Source of the DNA: Hymenobacter edaphi
GTDB lineage: Bacteria > Bacteroidota > Bacteroidia > Cytophagales > Hymenobacteraceae
Assembly (NCBI RefSeq): GCF_003258365.1
Contig: NZ_QHKM01000001.1
Span: 620,001-684,000 of the forward strand
Length of the DNA stretch: 64,000 nt
Reading direction: 5' to 3'
Part shown: one piece after another, positions 25,094 through 33,155 of the stretch
How the letters are laid out: every line of letters starts with the position of its first letter
How positions within the stretch are numbered: the first letter of the stretch is position 1
The notes under the pieces: model-generated
The model's database searches: none
Told to the model about the DNA's origin: nothing
The model's input: only the letters and a program-made list of their open reading frames with translations
Program-made: the position numbers and the translations under genes

Positions 25094-26446
25094 CTAGTCC
25101 AGAATCCGCAGGCTCTCGGCCCGAATCAGCTGGCTGGGCTGGTAGCGCCCTTCGCGCGGGCCGTTTTCCAGGTTCAGCACCCCGCGCGGGCAGGCCGTGC
25201 TGCACAGCCCGCAGCCCACGCAGGCCGCCCGGATGATTGGCTCCCCGCGCTGGGCGTACTGCTTCACGTCGATGCCCATTTCGCAAACGTTGGAGCAGTT
25301 GCCGCAGCTGATGCACTGCCCGCCATTGGTGGTAATGCGGAAGCGTGAGAAGTGCTTCTGCAGCAGGCCCAGGTAGGCCGCCATCGGGCAGCCGTAGCGG
25401 CACCACACCCGCGAGCCCAGAAGGGGGTAGAAGCCCACGCCCACCACACCCGAAAACAAGGCACCGACCACAAAGCCGTAGGTGCGCGAAAACTCGTCGG
25501 AGAGGCGGCCGAGCAGGGCCCCGCCCAGGCGCGTGTTCAGCCACAGCAGGGCCGTGGTCACGATGATGAAGCCGAGCACGGTGTAGACGATGCTGACCTC
25601 GTAGCGCCAGGCTTCGCGGCGTTTGTCGCTGAGGTGGCGGTACGGGTCGCCGGCGGTTTCGGCCAAGCCGCCGCAGCCGCACACCCAGGAGCAGTACCAG
25701 CGCTTCCCGAAAAAATAGGTGAGTACCGGCGTGGCCACGAAGGACATGATAAGGCCCCAGCCGACCATGAAGGCGCCGAGGTGCCCGTTCTGCAGCAGGG
25801 CCTGCACGCCGCCGGGGAAGAGGTAATCGTACTTCAGCGGCCAGAAGTAGGTGAAGTAGAACTCGGGCTGTTGCAAGGCCAGCAGCACGCCCGGCAGCAG
25901 CCAGGCAAAACCCAGCTGAAAGAACATCACCGAGGCCGTGCGCACGCGCTGGTAGGGCGAATGGCGGTATTTCAGCAGGGCCCGCCCGCCCATCAGCAGC
26001 ACGGCCAGGGTGTAGAAGGTGCCGTAGAGAAACCACTGGTCGGCCGGGCGGCGGCGCAGCAGCTGGCTCAGCCCGTCGAGCGGGCGAATGAGGTTTTCCA
26101 GGTACTCGGGCCACCAGTAGAGCACCACGTAGAAGCCCGTCAGTGCCACGCCCGTAACCCAGGCCACCGCCCCGCGGGAAGTGCTGGCGCGGGCCCAGAG
26201 GTAGTCGTGCCGCACGCCGCCCGCGTCGCGCCCAAACTTCCACCAGCTCCAGCCCAGCGCGCCGGCGCTCAGTAAGGCCAGACCCAGCCAGAACGCCGGC
26301 TCGCGCAGCCCGGCCGGGGCGGCGGCCGTCACGGCCAGAGCCAGCAGCCCCAGGGCCACCAACGCCAGCCACAGGCGCTCGGCCGCGGGCGTGTCAGGAG
26401 TGGGGTGGGCCAGGGGCTGGTCGGAATACGCGGTAAGTGCAGGCAT
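25094..26446 (-). CDS. membrane polyferredoxin (NapH/CcoG-like, two 4Fe-4S clusters)
   Basis: This 450-residue protein has about six to seven membrane helices and a cytoplasmic C-terminus with two 4Fe-4S motifs, CISCGNCSNVCEMGID and CVGCGLCSTACPRG. The conserved NapH-type Cys pairs WYCSWVCGCGG and WCRYGCPMAA lie at helix ends. NapH-like proteins pass electrons between quinol or flavin donors and periplasmic or cytosolic acceptors. The upstream genes encode an FAD oxidoreductase and a tiny membrane protein, so I infer a membrane electron-transfer unit. No nap, nos or cco gene is nearby. Confidence 0.88.
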   Translation of the reverse strand: MPALTAYSDQPLAHPTPDTPAAERLWLALVALGLLALAVTAAAPAGLREPAFWLGLALLSAGALGWSWWKFGRDAGGVRHDYLWARASTSRGAVAWVTGVALTGFYVVLYWWPEYLENLIRPLDGLSQLLRRRPADQWFLYGTFYTLAVLLMGGRALLKYRHSPYQRVRTASVMFFQLGFAWLLPGVLLALQQPEFYFTYFWPLKYDYLFPGGVQALLQNGHLGAFMVGWGLIMSFVATPVLTYFFGKRWYCSWVCGCGGLAETAGDPYRHLSDKRREAWRYEVSIVYTVLGFIIVTTALLWLNTRLGGALLGRLSDEFSRTYGFVVGALFSGVVGVGFYPLLGSRVWCRYGCPMAAYLGLLQKHFSRFRITTNGGQCISCGNCSNVCEMGIDVKQYAQRGEPIIRAACVGCGLCSTACPRGVLNLENGPREGRYQPSQLIRAESLRILD

Positions 26447-26479
26447 GAAACGAATGGAAATGAGCTGGCGCCGGCGTAA

Positions 26480-26526
26480 CCGGTGCCGGAAATAAAGCAG
26501 GCTTTCAGCCCGCGAAAAGCACCCGG
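26480..26526. repeat. dispersed spacer repeat, copy A
   Basis: The core AATAAAGCAGGCTTTCAGCC is flanked by CCGGTGCC and a CCCGG end. It matches the reverse complement of copy B (41931-41979) and, more loosely, copy C (57567-57605). The wider spacer (26447-26630) is bounded by GCTGGCGCCGG and its exact complement, CCGGCGCCAGC. Confidence 0.65.
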
Positions 26527-26630
26527 ACGAAACGGCTCAAGTCAGCAATGGTCGGTGTCGGTTGAAACCCCTGCTTTACGGTGGACACCAGCTACGCCAC
26601 CTGCGGCAGCTAAACCGGCGCCAGCCGTCA

Positions 26631-26864
26631 TCAATGGTGGTGGTGGTCGTCGGGCTTGCCGAAGAGGTTGGTGAGCGAGCCGAGCACGAAAACCCCGGCC
26701 CACACCACGTACAGCCAGTGAAACCCGTCTGGCTTGGGCTGCCCGATCAGGGCCAGCACGAGCTGGGCGCCCAAAGTCATTACGATGCCGGTGAAGGCAA
26801 TGGTTTGCCAGGCGTTGAAGGCGGCGGGGTGATAGAGCTTGCGGTAGTTGGGTTTGTCGGCCAT
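26631..26864 (-). CDS. 77-residue two-helix membrane protein with His-rich tail
   Basis: The N-terminal MADKPNYRKLYHPAAFNAWQ leads into two membrane helices (about residues 22-41 and 49-65), then a tail NLFGKPDDHHHH. It begins 9 nt after the FAD oxidoreductase gene, so the two are coupled, and it precedes the polyferredoxin gene. It could be a small subunit or anchor of the electron-transfer unit. The His tail could bind metal. I know no named family. Confidence 0.8.
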   Translation of the reverse strand: MADKPNYRKLYHPAAFNAWQTIAFTGIVMTLGAQLVLALIGQPKPDGFHWLYVVWAGVFVLGSLTNLFGKPDDHHHH

Positions 26865-26873
26865 GATGGGCGG

Positions 26874-28217
26874 TTATACGGAAAGCAGGCGGCCGAGCAG
26901 GCCCCTGCGGCGGCGCAGCACCACGGCCGGCTCGTCGGGGTGGCCGGCGTTGTACGCGGCCACGATGGCCGGCTCGTGCTGCGCGAAAAATTCGGGGTCG
27001 AAATTAGCGGCCCCGAGCTGCGCCAGCACCTCGGGCACCGGCGCGGCGCGGCGCAGCCACTGGTCGCACACGTCGTGGCGTAGGCGCAGGCCCAGGGCAT
27101 TCACGCCCAGCAGGGCCCGCGAGGCGTCGGCGCGGTAGTGCAGGCGCAGGCCCAGCGCGGCCGTGGGGTGCTGCCACCAGAAGCTGGCCTCGCCGTCGGC
27201 GGGCCGGGCGGGCACCTGCCCGTAGGTCTGGTATTCGAGGTCGAAGAACTTGGCGGAGTTAAACCACGGCCCGCGCTGGTACGCCGTGGGCTGCCCGCAG
27301 ATGGTGTGGGCCACCGTCTCGCCCTGCATGCGGCCGGTGTACCACAGCGGCTCGATGGCCGCCTCGCCGGGCGGGGGGCTGCGGCGCTGGGCACAGTCGC
27401 CGGCCGCGAAGATGCCCGGCACCGAGGTGCGCAAATACTCGTCGACAAGGATGCCGCGGTCGGTTTCGATGCCGGTGTCGGCGGTGAGGCCCACGTTGGG
27501 CACGACGCCGGTGGCCACGCCCAGCCATTGGCAGGGCAGCTCCTGGCCGCCGCTGGTGCGCACGGCCCGCACCCGGCCGCTGGCGTCGCCGAGTACTTCA
27601 GCCAGCTCGGTGCCGTACTGCACCCGCACGCCGTGGCGGCGCAGCTGGGCATCGACCAGCGCCGCTTCTTCGGGCGGCAGCACCGAGCCCCAGTAGTGCC
27701 GGTCGCGCACGAGCAGGGTGACGCCAAGGCCGCGGGTGCGCAGCATCTCGGCCATTTCCACCCCGATCAGGCCGCCGCCCACCACCACCGCCTCACGCAC
27801 GTCGCGGGTGAGGTCGGCCATCAGCTCCACGTCGGCCTTCGACACCAGGCCCTGCACGCCGCGCAGGTGCTGGCCGGGCCAGTCGTAGTACTGGGTGCGG
27901 GCGCCGGTGGCCAGCAGCAGCGCGTCGTAGGCCAGGGGAGGGCCGGCGGCCAGGTGCACCGTGCGGGCCGCCGCGTCGAGGCGGGTGGCGCGGTCGTGCA
28001 CCAGCTCCAAACGGTTTTCGCGCCAGTACCAGGCTTCGAAGGGCAGCACGTCGGGCCAGCGCAGGTGGCCCATGTAGAGGTACATCAGCGCGGGGCGCGA
28101 GAAGTGGTACGCGCTTTCGGCCGACACCAGCGTGATGCGGGCTTCGGGCCGGAGGCGGCGCACCGTTTGGGCGCAGCTCACACCCGCAATGCCGTTGCCG
28201 ATGATAACCAGGTGCAT
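26874..28217 (-). CDS. FAD-dependent pyridine-nucleotide oxidoreductase (NirB/rubredoxin-reductase-like)
   Basis: This 447-residue cytosolic flavoprotein has an FAD motif VIIGNGIAGVSCA at residues 4-16, an NAD(P) motif VVVGGGLIGVEMAE, LLATGARTQ and the second FAD motif GIFAAGDCAQ. The disulfide pair of disulfide reductases is absent, so it transfers electrons directly. An extra domain of about 110 residues at the C-terminus has no motif I know. It is the first gene of the run with a small membrane protein and polyferredoxin. An exact TAGGTTTG element lies at 28324-28331. Confidence 0.9.
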   Translation of the reverse strand: MHLVIIGNGIAGVSCAQTVRRLRPEARITLVSAESAYHFSRPALMYLYMGHLRWPDVLPFEAWYWRENRLELVHDRATRLDAAARTVHLAAGPPLAYDALLLATGARTQYYDWPGQHLRGVQGLVSKADVELMADLTRDVREAVVVGGGLIGVEMAEMLRTRGLGVTLLVRDRHYWGSVLPPEEAALVDAQLRRHGVRVQYGTELAEVLGDASGRVRAVRTSGGQELPCQWLGVATGVVPNVGLTADTGIETDRGILVDEYLRTSVPGIFAAGDCAQRRSPPPGEAAIEPLWYTGRMQGETVAHTICGQPTAYQRGPWFNSAKFFDLEYQTYGQVPARPADGEASFWWQHPTAALGLRLHYRADASRALLGVNALGLRLRHDVCDQWLRRAAPVPEVLAQLGAANFDPEFFAQHEPAIVAAYNAGHPDEPAVVLRRRRGLLGRLLSV

Positions 28218-28323
28218 GGGGTGAGGAACGGGTAAGTGAATCAGCAAGGAAATAGCCCGAGCGGCCACGGGCTGGGTGGATGGCAACGGAGCAACCGCCG
28301 GGAACCGGGCCGGGTGCCGCGGC

Positions 28324-28331
28324 CAAACCTA
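28324..28331 (-). promoter_or_regulatory. TAGGTTTG promoter element of the FAD oxidoreductase run
   Basis: An exact TAnnTTTG match on the minus strand, 107 nt before the start at 28217. This leaves a leader long enough for regulation, although I see no riboswitch fold. Confidence 0.45.
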
Positions 28332-28460
28332 CTGGTTTTTGACCACGCCGGATTCAGCCACGGCTTTGCGTACGCGAAATCCGCTATCCGCGGCCGGTCC
28401 GAACGCGGGGCCGGCGCCCTGCGTACAGCCTGGGTAGACACCAACTTAGTCCTACCCGTC

Positions 28461-28880
28461 ATGGCAACTCCCCTCAACCTCAATACCGAAGGCACCCACA
28501 ACGACGACAACGAGCAGATCAAGCGCGACAAAAAGGTAGTGCCGCGCGACCCGCAGCAGGAGCAGGAGCGCGACTTCCAGCAGATCGTCAACAACAACAC
28601 CGACGTCGACAAAGACCCCACGGCCTACCGCAACGCCGGCGCCCGCGGCTACACCCAGCGCGAAGGCGAGAAAAACCAGTTGAAAAATCTGCACATCGGC
28701 GGCAGCGAAACCAGCCCCCAGGGCGCCAACGACCACGAAACCGACCAGAGCAAGCGCCAGGGCTCGGGTTTCGAAGTGGAAGGCAGCTACGAGCTGGACC
28801 ACGAGCAGAACCTGCGCACCCGCGAGCAGCCCTTCGGTGCCTCCGAGCCCGGCGGCCCGTCCCAGCCGGTGCAGGAGTAG
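28461..28880 (+). CDS. hydrophilin-like disordered protein
   Basis: This 139-residue protein is almost entirely polar (Asn, Gln, Asp, Glu, Lys, Gly), with no Cys or Trp and no hydrophobic core (for example NNNTDVDKDPTAYRNAG and REGEKNQLKN). The composition resembles hydrophilins and LEA-like desiccation or osmotic-stress proteins. There is no signal peptide. An intrinsic terminator follows its stop. The stress role is inference from composition only. Confidence 0.75.
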   Translation: MATPLNLNTEGTHNDDNEQIKRDKKVVPRDPQQEQERDFQQIVNNNTDVDKDPTAYRNAGARGYTQREGEKNQLKNLHIGGSETSPQGANDHETDQSKRQGSGFEVEGSYELDHEQNLRTREQPFGASEPGGPSQPVQE

Positions 28881-28901
28881 GCCGCGCCGCCCGCCGCTAC
28901 G

Positions 28902-28943
28902 GCGCCGCCCCGGACATGGTTGCCGGGGCGGCGCTTTGTTTTT
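28902..28943 (+). terminator. intrinsic terminator of the hydrophilin-like gene
   Basis: A perfect 12-bp GC stem (GCGCCGCCCCGG and its complement, 9-nt loop) is followed by TTTGTTTTT, 21 nt past the stop. Confidence 0.85.
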
Positions 28944-29111
28944 ACGCAATTGCACCCGCCTATTGCAGTATAGCCATACGAATGTGATATATTTAGGGAC
29001 GAACTAGACCGCCTGCGCACAATCCCGGCCGGGTCACCGCGCTTGACCGGGTTGGGCTGCCTGGTTCGCTTCCCATTCACCCGGTACCCCCACCGTACTT
29101 TTTACCCGCCG

Positions 29112-29801
29112 ATGAGCGACAACTACCAATCCGTTACCGAAGAGCCGGTAGAAACCGACGAATCTTCCCTGGACTCGGGCAACCGCAAGCTCGGCCTGCT
29201 GGCCGGCGGCGTCGTGCTGCTGCTGGGCGCGGCCCTGGCCTTCGGGCCGGCCGCCAACCGCGAGCGTATTGCCCACGGGCAGATGCCCACCTTCGAGCTG
29301 GTCGGCGCCAGCGTGGTCGGCTCGCGCAGCGACATTGAGGAGGAAGCCGCGCCGGCCAAAACCGACGCCCCCGCCGCCGCTGTTGCCGCCAAAGCCACGG
29401 CCGCGCCCAGCAAGCCGGTGACTACGGCCCGCGCCGCGGCGGCTCCGGCCGCCAGTGCCCCCGCGGCCACGGCGGCGGCCGAGCCGGCCGCCCCCGCCGC
29501 CGAGCCCGTGGCCGCTGCCGCCCCGGTGGTGGAAGAAGCGCCCCGCACGGCCACGCTCAGCGGCCGCATCCTCGACGAAAACGGCAAGCCCATGGCCGGC
29601 GCCACCGTGTTTGTGAAGGGCACCAACAAAATTGCCAGCACCGACCAGAACGGCAACTACACCGTGGAAACGCCCGCCGGCGAAGCCAGCGTGGTGTACG
29701 GCTACGGCGGCTACCAGGACCAGGAAATGCGCGTGCGCAGCGGCCAGGCCACCAACGTGACCCTGCTGCCGAGCGAAACCGGCAAACGCCGCCGGCGCTA
29801 A
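29112..29801 (+). CDS. membrane-anchored protein with carboxypeptidase-like regulatory domain
   Basis: This 229-residue protein has an acidic cytoplasmic N-terminus (about 25 residues) and one membrane helix (KLGLLAGGVVLLLGAALAFG). A long Ala/Pro-rich linker (about residues 75-145) follows. The C-terminal CarboxypepD_reg-like domain shows ATLSGRILDENGKPMAGATVFVKGTN and ASTDQNGNYTVETPAG, of the type found at the N-terminus of SusC-like receptors. Here it stands alone at the end of a periplasm-spanning linker, which suggests a TonB-like bridging or envelope-anchoring role. Promoter-like TACTTTTT lies at 29095-29102. Confidence 0.82.
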   Translation: MSDNYQSVTEEPVETDESSLDSGNRKLGLLAGGVVLLLGAALAFGPAANRERIAHGQMPTFELVGASVVGSRSDIEEEAAPAKTDAPAAAVAAKATAAPSKPVTTARAAAAPAASAPAATAAAEPAAPAAEPVAAAAPVVEEAPRTATLSGRILDENGKPMAGATVFVKGTNKIASTDQNGNYTVETPAGEASVVYGYGGYQDQEMRVRSGQATNVTLLPSETGKRRRR

Positions 29802-29831
29802 TCCTCGGCCTGCCCTGAGGCCTCCAACGCA

Positions 29832-29870
29832 AACGGCCGCTTTCCTCATCGGGAAAGCGGCCGTTGTTTT
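29832..29870. terminator. bidirectional 14-bp hairpin terminator
   Basis: AACGGCCGCTTTCC (29832-29845) pairs with 29852-29865. On the plus strand GTTTTT follows. The element separates the convergent carboxypeptidase-like-domain gene and the permease gene. Confidence 0.85.
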
Positions 29871-29891
29871 TCACTGCTTGCCGTTGGGGCC

Positions 29892-31367
29892 TCAGGGCTG
29901 CGGAGGCACGTTGCCGGCAAAGCGGTTGCGGAACAGGAAGTACACCGGCACGCCCAAAGCCACCAGCAGCAGCCCGCGCCACGAAAACTCGGCCGTGCCG
30001 GGGGCAAACAGCAGAATCAGGCAGAAGGCCGAGGCCAGCAGCACGTAGATGGCCGGCAGCACCGGGTAGCCCCAGGCGCGGTAGGGGCGCGGGGCGTCGG
30101 GGCGGGTGCGGCGCAGCACGAAGATGCCGATGATGGTCACGACGTAAAACAGAATCACCGAGAACATCACGTAGTTGAGCAGCTGCCCGTAGGAGCCCGA
30201 CAGGCACAGCAGGCAGGCCCACAGGCACTGGGCCCACAGCGCCCGGCTGGGCACGCCGGCCGCGTTCAGCCGGGCCAGGCCGGGGAAGAACAGCCCGTCC
30301 TTGGCCATGGCGAAGTAGGCCCGGGCCCCGGCCAGGATGATACCGTTGTTGGCCCCGAAGGTGCTCAGCATGATGAGCACCGCCAGCACCACGGCCCCGG
30401 CCGGCCCGAGCACGTGCTCGGCCACGGCGGTGGCCACCCGGTCGTCGGTGGCGTACATGATGCCGCGGCCGGCCAGGGTAGTGGCGTCGGGCGAGCCGTG
30501 CAGGGGCAGCACCAGCAGGTACACCACGTTGGAGAGGATGTAGAGGGCCGTGACGATGGCCGTGCCGATGGCCATGCTGCGCACCAGGGTGCGCTCCGGA
30601 TTCACGATTTCCTCGCCCGCGAAGCCGATGTTGTTCCAGGAGTCGGAGGAAAACAGGGAGCCCGTCATGGCCATGCCGATGGCCACAACCAGGCCGCTCA
30701 GAGTCAGCGGAGTGGGCAGGCCGCTGGTGCCGGGGGCGGGGTAGCTCACGGTGCGCCACATGTCGTGGAAGTTGGCCTGCACCGCTTCGGCGTTCAGGCC
30801 CAGCAGCAGCCCGCCGATAATGAGCAGGGCCAGGGCCACCAGCTTGGTCGAGCTCAGCACGTTCTGAATCAGCTTGCCGGCGCGCACGCCGCGGGCGTTG
30901 ATGGCCGTGATGCCCACAATCAGGACGATGGCCAGCAGCTGCACCGAGGAGAAGGGAAACGGCCCGAGGGAAAACAGCACGTTATTCACGCTGAACCAGG
31001 GCACGAGCACGCCGGTGAACTTGGCGAAGGCCACGGCCACGGCGGCAATGACGCCGGTCTGGATGACCAGGAACAGGGACCAGCCGTAGAGAAAGGCCAC
31101 CAGCTTGCCAAAGGCCTCGCGCAGGTACACGTACTGGCCGCCCACCTTCGGGAACATGGAGGCCAGCTCGCCGTAGCTCACGGCCCCGGCCAGGGTGATG
31201 ACGCCCGTCAGCAGCCACACCACCAGCAGCCAGCCCGCGCCGCCCACCTGCCGGCCGATGTCGGCCGAGACAATAAAAATACCGGAGCCTATCATGCTGC
31301 CGGTCACAATCATGATGGCGTCGAACAGCCCGATGGCGCGCTGAAAGTGGCCTTGTGGTTCGCTCAT
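29892..31367 (-). CDS. APC-family amino acid permease
   Basis: This 491-residue inner-membrane transporter has 12 predicted helices. The family start IGLFDAIMIVTGSMIGSGIF, with the unwound GSMIGSGIF of helix 1, is clear, as is VSYGELASMFPKVGGQYVYLREAFG in helices 2-3. A cationic or neutral amino-acid exchanger of the LAT/SteT type is likely. It is a single-gene unit between two terminators. Confidence 0.92.
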   Translation of the reverse strand: MSEPQGHFQRAIGLFDAIMIVTGSMIGSGIFIVSADIGRQVGGAGWLLVVWLLTGVITLAGAVSYGELASMFPKVGGQYVYLREAFGKLVAFLYGWSLFLVIQTGVIAAVAVAFAKFTGVLVPWFSVNNVLFSLGPFPFSSVQLLAIVLIVGITAINARGVRAGKLIQNVLSSTKLVALALLIIGGLLLGLNAEAVQANFHDMWRTVSYPAPGTSGLPTPLTLSGLVVAIGMAMTGSLFSSDSWNNIGFAGEEIVNPERTLVRSMAIGTAIVTALYILSNVVYLLVLPLHGSPDATTLAGRGIMYATDDRVATAVAEHVLGPAGAVVLAVLIMLSTFGANNGIILAGARAYFAMAKDGLFFPGLARLNAAGVPSRALWAQCLWACLLCLSGSYGQLLNYVMFSVILFYVVTIIGIFVLRRTRPDAPRPYRAWGYPVLPAIYVLLASAFCLILLFAPGTAEFSWRGLLLVALGVPVYFLFRNRFAGNVPPQP

Positions 31368-31433
31368 GCGGAGGAGGGAGTGAGGAATGAGGGCCGGAAG
31401 ATAGACGTTTGCCCCGCATCGGCCCCAACAAAA

Positions 31434-31456
31434 CAGCCCGCCTTACCGGCGGGCTG
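31434..31456 (-). terminator. intrinsic terminator after the small lipoprotein gene
   Basis: CAGCCCGCC (31434-31442) pairs exactly with 31448-31456. On the minus strand the stem is followed by TTTTGTT. Confidence 0.8.
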
Positions 31457-31551
31457 GCAAAGAATCGACTACAAAAATTCGTGAACCGAAGGAAAGCGCG
31501 GCTAAATCCGAAAAATCCACCGAAACGGAGCGCGGCGCAGCCACTCCGGGA

Positions 31552-32124
31552 TTAAAACTCGCTGCGGTCGTACCAGCGGCGCATGCGCCAGGGCTCCGAG
31601 CGGTTTTTACGCACCAGCTCCAGGCGGGCCGTGCCCGTGCCGTCGAAGCGCTGGTTGTCGCGCTGCTCGATGCTGAGCGAAAACGCCCGCTCCACGAACA
31701 CCAGCGTGTCGGAGTACATGGTGTCGGTGGTGGGCAGGTACTGCGTCCACTGCAAGTTGGCCGAGCGCGCGGCCCGAAACAGCTTGTAGGTGGCATTCAC
31801 GTCCACGTCGCGGTTCCAGCTGCGGTCGGCGTTGGCGGCGAAGTCGCGGTAGGTGAAGGTGAACTTGCGGTTGACCAGCTGCCCGTAGAGCGTGGAGTCG
31901 CGCAGCTGGTAGGAGGCCCGGAACCGGTCGAAAAAGCCGCGCACCGTGACGGGGTTGCCCAGCAGCTGATCGGGGTTGATGCTCTCGTCGTCGAGGCCGG
32001 GGGCGAAGGGGTTGCAGGCGGCCAGGGCCACGGCCGCCCCCAGCGGGGCCCAGCGCCCCAGGCGAGGCCGCGCTGGGCGGGCAGGCAGGCGCATCGGGGA
32101 CAAGCGGTTCATCATCCGGGGCAT
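31552..32124 (-). CDS. small lipoprotein, NTF2-like (paralogue pair member 1)
   Basis: This 190-residue protein has a basic n-region and lipobox (GAAVALAAC). The mature part contains VRGFFDRFRASYQLRDSTLYGQLV, FTFTYRDF and a terminal strand PWRMRRWYDRS, consistent with an NTF2-like or DUF4440-like cone fold. The neighbouring lipoprotein shares this plan. The start is one of three close ATGs (32112, 32115 or 32124). Function is unknown. Confidence 0.7.
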   Translation of the reverse strand: MPRMMNRLSPMRLPARPARPRLGRWAPLGAAVALAACNPFAPGLDDESINPDQLLGNPVTVRGFFDRFRASYQLRDSTLYGQLVNRKFTFTYRDFAANADRSWNRDVDVNATYKLFRAARSANLQWTQYLPTTDTMYSDTLVFVERAFSLSIEQRDNQRFDGTGTARLELVRKNRSEPWRMRRWYDRSEF

Positions 32125-32246
32125 ACGGTTTGGTGCAAGCTACGGCGCGGCCCGGCAAGGTGCAACAGCCCCGGGCTATATTCTACTGGCGCAGGCCGCG
32201 CCGCTGCGCCGCCAAACGCCGCAGCCGCGCTTTTGTTGGCGGGCCC

Positions 32247-32828
32247 TCAGTTGCGGATAAAGTATTTTTTGGCTTCCGTCCACACCGGCTGGCTGCCGGT
32301 GGCCAGGTCGCGCCAGGCCGAAATCTGCCACTCGTTGTTGCGGCGGCGCAGCAGCAGGCGCATGTTGCCCGTCAGGGTGCGGTAGCGGAAGGCGGTGTCG
32401 GTCTGGCTGAGCGTGAGCTGGTACTGGGCCGATACCTCGGCCGAGTCGGGGCCGTAAATCTGGTCGCGGCGGGCCGAGAGCAGCAGCTGGTTCTGGGCCG
32501 TGGCGGGGGTGCGCTGGCGCAGGCGGTTGAAGTAGTCCAGCTCCTCGCGCAGGCCCCAGTTGGCAAACAGGGCCGCGTTGGTGGAGCCCGCCGCGGCCGG
32601 GTCGGGGTAGAAGCGGTAGCCGCGGGGCACGAAGCACCGCTCGTAGTTGGCCGCGTTCAGCCGCTGCACCGCCGTGGCGAAGTTGGTGAGCAGCAAATCG
32701 ATGCTGGTCGGCGACACCCACTCGCTCGACGTGTTGGCGGGCTCCGGCGCGCGCAGCTCAAAGCAGGCGGGCAGGGCCGCAAGCAGCAGCAGGGCGGCGG
32801 GCAACGGCAGACGGGAGGAGCGCGGCAT
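32247..32828 (-). CDS. small lipoprotein, NTF2-like (paralogue pair member 2)
   Basis: This 193-residue protein has a lipoprotein signal ending LAALPAC. It then shows TSIDLLLTNFATAVQRLNAANYERCFV, a Phe/Tyr-rich middle, and ends with strands MRLLLRRRNNEWQISAWRDLA that parallel the end of the downstream lipoprotein. I infer a diverged tandem duplication. The start is the ATG at 32828. No function can be read. Confidence 0.72.
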   Translation of the reverse strand: MPRSSRLPLPAALLLLAALPACFELRAPEPANTSSEWVSPTSIDLLLTNFATAVQRLNAANYERCFVPRGYRFYPDPAAAGSTNAALFANWGLREELDYFNRLRQRTPATAQNQLLLSARRDQIYGPDSAEVSAQYQLTLSQTDTAFRYRTLTGNMRLLLRRRNNEWQISAWRDLATGSQPVWTEAKKYFIRN

Positions 32829-32885
32829 ACGGTGCGGAAGGTACGGAATCGGCGGGCCGGATGCTACGGGCGGGGATATTCGACC

Positions 32886-33032
32886 GCCAGGTCGAGCTTG
32901 TCGAGACATCTCGCGTGCTGATGATAGGTAGTCAAACCATCGTTCAACGAAGGAATTACTATCGAGCGAGATGTCTCGGCTGCGCTCGACATGACGTTCT
33001 TTTTCTATCGTCCTGACAAGCTCGACCTGACG
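32886..33032. repeat. nested palindromic spacer element (GAGACATCTCGC type)
   Basis: The left arm contains GTCGAGCTTGTCGAGACATCTCGC. Its inner part pairs with GCGAGATGTCTC (32966-32977) and its outer part with CTGACAAGCTCGACCTG (33013-33029). The loop carries CATCGTTCAACGA. The arrangement looks like a mobile or REP-type element. A TATCGTTCAACGA-like fragment also occurs at about 19645. Confidence 0.7.
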
Positions 33033-33115
33033 TTCGGCACTTGGCGGCGTAGTACTGCGGGCAGCCCCAGCCCGGCGGCCCGAACGGCAACCTGTTCGGC
33101 CCCCGGCCCGAATAG

Positions 33116-33123
33116 CTACCTTT
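33116..33123 (+). promoter_or_regulatory. TACCTTTG promoter element
   Basis: An exact TAnnTTTG match about 33 nt before the ATG at 33156. It also shows that the in-frame extension to 32991 is not coding. Confidence 0.55.
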
Positions 33124-33155
33124 GCCGCCTTTCCACCCCGCCTCGCCGCCGCTGC

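Larger units (their letters stand above)
32829..33155. other. 327-nt spacer with palindromic repeat and promoter
   Basis: It holds the nested palindromic element at 32886-33032 and a TACCTTTG promoter element at about 33116 that serves the large gene to the right. I see no small coding frame of its own. Confidence 0.6.

Noticed and set aside
25094-26446. CcoG or NapH proper
   Set aside because: No cco, nap or nos gene in the neighbourhood; only the general family can be claimed.
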